Below, piece by piece: positions 59,707-64,000 of a stretch of 64,000 nt of DNA (positions are counted from its first letter, which is position 1; each line of letters starts with the position of its first letter). Origin of the DNA: Agapanthus africanus (taxonomy: Eukaryota > Streptophyta > Magnoliopsida > Asparagales > Amaryllidaceae); contig CM057342.1 of assembly GCA_030015575.1 (NCBI GenBank), positions 622,137,348 to 622,201,347 on the forward strand. The letters are read 5' to 3'. The translations under genes and the position numbers were made by a program. The notes below the pieces were generated by a model. The model was not told where the DNA came from. It made no database searches and was given only the letters and a program-made list of their open reading frames with translations.

Positions 59707-61317
59707 TGTAACGTTTTAAAAATAATTAAATAAATAATTAAATGAATAAAATTGTTTAAGTGAATTTTATGATTTTCGGTAAAGCAAAATGTATTTTTCG
59801 TAAAATCAAACCGCAATTGTTTTTCATTATAAATTCAAAAATACCTATTTAATTATGTAATTACTAGTAAATGGTGTTTATTTAGCCACTTATAAATTTT
59901 TAGTTTAATAAAATATTTTTCCTAAATTAATTATTTTAAATATTAACATAAGTTTTATTTTTACACTAAATTAGTGTAAATTACAAATTTAAATGGTTTT
60001 AATTTGTAAAAATGAACCATGGCATGTTAGAAATTAGTGTGTATCATGCAAAATTTATTTACAAATTTTTCCTATTTTCTAGAGCTTTCTTGAGTTGCTA
60101 TAGTAAACAAATAAATAAATAATTAAATAAACCATGAAAAGACCTTTAAGTGATATTTCTCCTCTTGAAACTTCTACACTTTTCCTTAATCATTTCTTTC
60201 TCTCCCTCACTCCCTCAAGGTCGGCCACAACTCATCCATGGCAGCCCCCCCCATTTCCCACCTCATTTTTGCACAAAAATCCATCAAATTACATCAAAAA
60301 TTCAACAAAAAATTCCACAAAATCCTAATTTCTTCATACCCTTTATTCTCTACCCTTCTTTATATGGATTTTGGAGTGGGAAAGCATGTATTTTGGAGGC
60401 TCATTTCTTGTTTGGATTTCACATTTTGGAGGTATGATTTTCTTATACACATTCTACTATGATAACAGCTAAAGATTTCTTATACATATATATCTGGATT
60501 TCAGGATTTGTTACTTTACATTCATGGTGCATGCATTTCATTCATATGACATAGTATTATATGAGGTACTGACACGACACGGAGTTGTTGCACTTACACG
60601 TAGTATTACCCTGCTATTACTCGATGTTTGGGATATAGTAGTGTATTATTATGACCTAGGATAGCGTCGTGCATTCGATTTCTTTTCGTAGATGTCTTCT
60701 ACTCACGAGTTGGCAACTCACCCCCGTTGTGCCAAATTTTATTACAGGTTCGATATACAGGTTTCACTGGCAGCTTGCTGGCACATCTATTCTTTCAGGG
60801 TGATTTGCACGGTAGGTTGGTTCACTTGTATCCGAACCACCATTGTACTTTTATTCTTTCATTTGTATCTAGTAAGCTCCATCAACCATATTTGTATTAC
60901 TTGATAAGTTTATTGGACCAGTTGTTTATTTCGACCTTAGAGTCGCGCATGTGTTATTCTGATCTGGTGGTTTTGTTTTCTTTTGAGTTTTGAGCCTCGC
61001 CTATTGGCGTTGTATATTATTGTGCTTGTTGTGGTTGTTTCCGCCTGTTGGCGTTGATGCTAGCTCCTGTTGGGGATGCTTTTTATTGTTTATGTATATT
61101 ATACTTGTTGTACCCGTTTGGGGGCCAGTTTTTACAGAGGAGACTCTGCCGAAATTTTTGGTAAAAATTTGCTGATGATTTTATACTTGTTTTCTTTTCT
61201 TCTTCTTCTTCTTCTATGGTTTAGATTTCTGGGCTTCTGCTTACTTAGGTTACGTGGCGCCTCTAGTCGTTTCGTAATCTAAGTGCCGGTAACGTTCCGT
61301 ACTTTCGGGTCGTGACA
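59707..61317 (+). repeat. LARD 3' LTR with about 3-kb internal deletion
   Basis: Matches 53305 to about 54043 and about 57008 to 57885 of the 5' LTR; the junction is near 60438-60445 within TTCTT shared by both sides. Outside the deletion I count roughly fifteen substitutions, about 1 percent. Confidence 0.92.
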
Positions 61318-61322
61318 ATAGT

Positions 61323-61353
61323 AATGGCCTCTAGGGCATACATATAACTAACA
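61323..61353 (-). repeat. ANG2 5' LTR terminal 31 bp
   Basis: AATGGCCTCTAGGGCATAC to ACTAACA, the same as the end of the ANG2 3' LTR at 21504-21534, cut off by LARD. Confidence 0.9.
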
Positions 61354-61399
61354 TATATGAAGTGACGGACTTTCATGCGGAGCCAGCGCACTTTTGTTC

Positions 61400-62457
61400 G
61401 GTCCCTGGGGAGCGTTCAATCTTTGAGGAATTCCACTATGGGCTTTCTCCAATCCGAGATACTCCCATAAACAGTGTAGACTCTGTGTATTACTTCTGTG
61501 TCTTCAATGCTGGGTCATGGCAGGACTTCGAAGAGGATGTTCCTCTTATGATTGGCCGAATAGAAGGATGCGAGCTTGCTCAAGGTATCGGCTTCGAGTT
61601 TCATACTCCGGGGAACCTACTCCACTTAGACCTCGACGAGATAATTCATCATGAGGGGTTCTCAGGCATCGAATCGTCCAGTCACTTGGCTAGCGACCAA
61701 CGCGGAATCGCTGCGAATTCTGATTTTCTTTAGTCCCACCCCGAGGCGATTCATAGGCCGGCCAATAAGGCTTCACTCTACGTTATTGTTTGAGGCCTTG
61801 AAGTCAAACCGCAGAGAGTATTCCATCTCGGCTTCGTTGGAGCCGCGGATGACCAGCGCAGCCCCACTTCCTTCCTCTTTGGAGGAACAGTCCACATAGA
61901 GTACCTAGTCCAGAATTAGAACGATCTTTTCTTTGACTGTGTGTTGTGGGTTTGGGTCTCATGTCGACGCTTCTTCTCTGCTGGTAATGGTGCACTCGAC
62001 CATGAAATCGGAGAGGGCTTATGCTTTAATAGTTTGCCTTGGTTGGTACTGGATGTCAAATTGCGACAACTCCCATCTTCACTTCTCCAAGCAGTCCGAC
62101 GACTCAGGAGGAACCGAGAATGTTCCCCAGGTGTCAGTCGGTGAGAATGATGATTAGATATGCCTGGAAATAGTGCCGAAGTTTCCTGGAGGTGACGACG
62201 AGCGCCAAGACTATCTTTACGATGGCTGGAAACCTTGTTTCCGTGTCTTTGAAAACACGGCTGATGTTGTAAACCAATTTCTGTATTCTCTCGGATTCTT
62301 TGATAAGTACGGAGCTGGTCGCTTGGCCAGAGACAGCCATGTGCAACAGTAGCTCATCTCCTTCGGCTGGTCGGGTGAGTAGCGGTGGTGTCGACAGATG
62401 AGCCTTGAGCTTCTCGAAGACGACTTGACACTCCTCGACACTCCTTAGACCACTCAA
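61400..62457 (-). pseudogene. Tat-lineage RNase H domains
   Basis: The RT-linked connection and first RNase H (62134-62457) reads VFEKLKAHLSTPPLLTRPAE then GDELLLHMAVS. Further left a second, archaeal-type RNase H is seen: LYVDCSSKEEGSGAALVIRG (about 61840-61905), YSLRFDFKASNN, IRIRSDSALVASQVTGRFDA and a closing EADTLSKLAS. The family has a DGSS here, so the first catalytic Asp is retained but the Gly is Cys. Dual RNase H is a known Tat-lineage trait. Stops and shifts throughout. Confidence 0.8.
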
Positions 62458-63569
62458 ATCCTAGGATCTTCCTTAAGGTTTTGAAGAAAGTTAGGCACTT
62501 TTTCCTGGATTTATACATGAATTGACTCAGAGCGACCACCTTACCTGTGAGTTGCATGATTTCTAGGTTGCGCTTGGGCATCATCATGTTAATGATGGCT
62601 TTAATCTTTTTCGGGTTTGCCTCTATTCCTCGGTAAGTGACCATGAATACGAAGAGCTTTTCGGCCGTGACGCCGAAAGCACACTTGGCTGGATTCATCT
62701 TCATTTTGTACTTTCGTAGGACCTCGAAGGTTTCGCCAAGGTCCATGGTATACCCCACTAACTGGGTGGACTTCATGAGCATATCATCGACGTAGACTTC
62801 CATATTCCTCTCGATCTATTGCTTGAACAGCTTGTTGACCAGCTGTTGATAAGTTGCCCTAGCATTTTTAAGGCCGAAGGGCATTACCTTATACTAGTAA
62901 ACCCCTCGATCGGTGGTGAAGGTGGTGAGATCATCGTCAGCTTGGTCCATCCGGATTTGATTATAACCAAAGAAGGCATCCATGAAGCTCAGCAGCTCGT
63001 GATCGATCGAGTTATCCACCAGCTGATATATCTGAGGGAGCGGATTGTTTTCTTTCGGGCAGGCCTTGTTCAAATCGGTAAAGTCGACGTACATGCGCAG
63101 CTTCCCATTCACTTTCTTGACCATGACTACATTAGCTATCCAAGTCGAGTAGTCCAGGTTTCTAATGAAGTCTACTGTGAGTATTCGGTCCACCTCCTCC
63201 TCAATCGCCTTCTGTTTGACAGACGCGAAGCTTCTTTTTTTTTGTCGGAGCTTTTGAGTCAACTCCAAGCTTGTGGGAGATCACCTTGGGGTTGATCCTT
63301 GGCATTTCCATAGAAGTCCAAGCGAACACGTTGGAATTGTCTCGAAGAAACTGGATAAGGTTGTTCCGAGTTTCCCCGGTCAAAAGGGAGACGATCAAGA
63401 TAGTTTGGCTGCTATCACCCTCTTTGAGGGGAACATCGGTCAAGGCTTCTATTGGGGAACCCCGAATCTCCTTCTTGTCATCATGTGTATCCAGCAATTC
63501 CCGAGGGTCACACGGTTCGTCGGTTAGATCAACTTCTTTGTCCTCGGGCACTGTCGTAGCGGAACACAC
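62354..63569 (-). pseudogene. Tat-lineage reverse transcriptase
   Basis: The leader of RT (63201-63569) reads LIQFLRDNSNVFAWTSMEMP; the fingers (62894-63268) read AIEEEVDRILTVDFIRNLDY, VNGKLRMYVDFTDLNKACPK and FMDAFFGYNQIRMDQADD; then a stop, YKVMPFGLKNARATYQQLVN, a further stop and the palm with YVDDMLMKS (62354-62803), followed by NPAKCAFGVTAEKLF. The break between the first two frames falls on a 10-12 base T run on the plus strand at about 63231-63241, so a homopolymer slip (biological or sequencing) is likely. Confidence 0.88.
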
Positions 63570-63601
63570 CCTAACGATTTGCTGATCTCCGTAGGTCCGG
63601 C

Positions 63602-63850
63602 CTATCCCCCATCGCTCAGAGAAAAGTTGAGCGTGAGGTGGTAGTTCAAGATCTGAGCTTGAAGAGAATTTAAGGTGGGGCGACCCAAGAGGATGTTATA
63701 AGTTGAAGGAACCCGAGCGACGAGAAAACTCACTGACATTGTTTGGGTTCTTCGGGCCTCCCCAATGTTGAAAGGGAGAGTGATCATTCTCTCTGCTTGG
63801 ATGGAGGGGTTAGTAAATCCGGAGAGAACGTGCGAGGTTGGTTGGAGATC
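63602..63850 (-). pseudogene. Tat-lineage protease C-terminal part
   Basis: LSGFTNPSIQAERMITLPF, then FLVARVPSTYNILLGRPTLN and LNYHLTLNF fit the Tat/Ogre protease (FLVV..PSTYN.ILGRP.L...A..S.YHL..KFPT). The frame is open to the right up to the LTR at 63851, so the N-terminal active site is displaced beyond the window. Confidence 0.82.
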
Positions 63851-64000
63851 TGTAACATTTCAGAAAATATAAAATATTATTTTTGGAATTTAATATTAAA
63901 AATAATATATTTCCCGAAAACTGCCGATTTGCGAAATTGGGGTTTTCGAAAAAGGGTATAAATATATACCAATAATTGTGAAATAATTAGGAATTAAAAT
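63851..64000. repeat. Start of another LTR, truncated by window end
   Basis: TGTAACATTTCAGAAAATAT interrupts the open Tat protease frame. The TGTAAC start and AT-rich, AAAATA-type sequence resemble the LARD and chromovirus LTR starts. Orientation cannot be told from one end. Confidence 0.5.

Larger units (their letters stand above)
53305..61317 (+). mobile_element. LARD: non-autonomous large-LTR retrotransposon
   Basis: 5' LTR 53305-57885 (4581 bp), PBS TGGTATCAGAGC at 57890-57901, internal region 57886-59706 without pol, polypurine tract AAAGGGGGGAAGA at 59693-59705, 3' LTR 59707-61317 (1611 bp). TSD ATAGT on both sides (53300-53304 and 61318-61322). LTR ends TGTAACG...TGACA resemble the chromovirus here, so it is probably a gypsy derivative. 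Replication must rely on proteins of other elements. Confidence 0.92.
19322..61353 (-). mobile_element. ANG2: Angela/BARE-like Ty1/copia element, twice interrupted
   Basis: The 3' LTR is 19322-21534 and the 5' LTR is 51123-53304 plus 61323-61353. Flanks are TATAC (19317-19321) and TATAT (61354-61358), a 5-bp TSD with one C-to-T change. Removing the CACTA (21990-45525) joins RNase H to RT; removing LARD (53305-61317 plus one TSD copy) restores a 2213-bp 5' LTR equal in length to the 3' LTR. It inserted between RNase H and integrase of the Tat element. Confidence 0.9.
61354..63850 (-). mobile_element. Tat-lineage Ty3/gypsy element, right (5' pol) segment
   Basis: Minus-strand order protease, RT, RNase H, with a second RNase H domain, continuing into integrase at 19315 once ANG2 is removed. 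It ends at 63851 inside the protease frame where another LTR seems to begin. Confidence 0.88.

Noticed and set aside
61362-61733. 123-residue plus-strand frame
   Set aside because: It lies opposite the second RNase H domain of the Tat element; codon pattern follows the minus strand.

Overview
The window is plant nuclear DNA made almost entirely of nested transposable elements. I find no host gene, rRNA gene, true tRNA gene or CRISPR array. Superfamily content (Ty1/copia of the Angela/BARE type, Ty3/gypsy Tekay-type chromovirus, Ty3/gypsy Tat lineage, an En/Spm-type CACTA transposon), GT-AG introns and C-to-T style decay point to a repeat-rich angiosperm. The Angela-like copies hint at a monocot, but I cannot name the species.

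Layout, from junctions and target-site duplications (TSDs). The oldest layer is a minus-strand Tat-lineage gypsy element, seen as 16299-19321 (3' non-coding region plus integrase) and 61354-63850 (RNase H, reverse transcriptase, protease). A plus-strand Tekay-like chromovirus (9607-16298) lies in its 3' region. That chromovirus is itself broken in its gag by the minus-strand Angela-like element ANG1 (1-9606, running off the left edge). A second Angela-like element, ANG2 (19322-61353), split the Tat pol between RNase H and integrase. ANG2 was then hit twice: by a CACTA transposon (21990-45525, TSD CCT) and, in its 5' LTR, by a non-autonomous large-LTR element, called LARD here (53305-61317, TSD ATAGT). 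The CACTA carries a 574-bp tandem array, and a third Angela-related element, ANG3 (26806-36930, TSD ATGAT), landed in that array. A further LTR appears to start at 63851.

The coding parts are mostly broken. The best preserved are the two CACTA genes: a TNP2/TNPD-type transposase with one in-frame stop in its main exon, and a multi-exon TNPA/Transposase_24-type gene. The Tekay pol and Tat pol are recognisable but frameshifted. ANG1-3 lack a recognisable gag, and ANG3 pol is beyond open-frame recognition although its two LTRs are nearly identical.

The most interesting signal is not protein coding. The three Angela-like elements keep, in the place of gag and in their LTRs, a series of hairpins whose stems differ between elements by paired, compensatory changes while loops stay fixed. 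This suggests selection on RNA (or single-stranded DNA) structure in elements that must be moved in trans. Part of the same leader is also present, in sense orientation, inside LARD, whose ends resemble a gypsy element. Other notable points are an inverted templated insertion in the ANG1 LTR, an intron-like insert in the chromovirus integrase, a tRNA-like segment in its LTR, and about 119-bp foldback arms in every unit of the CACTA array.
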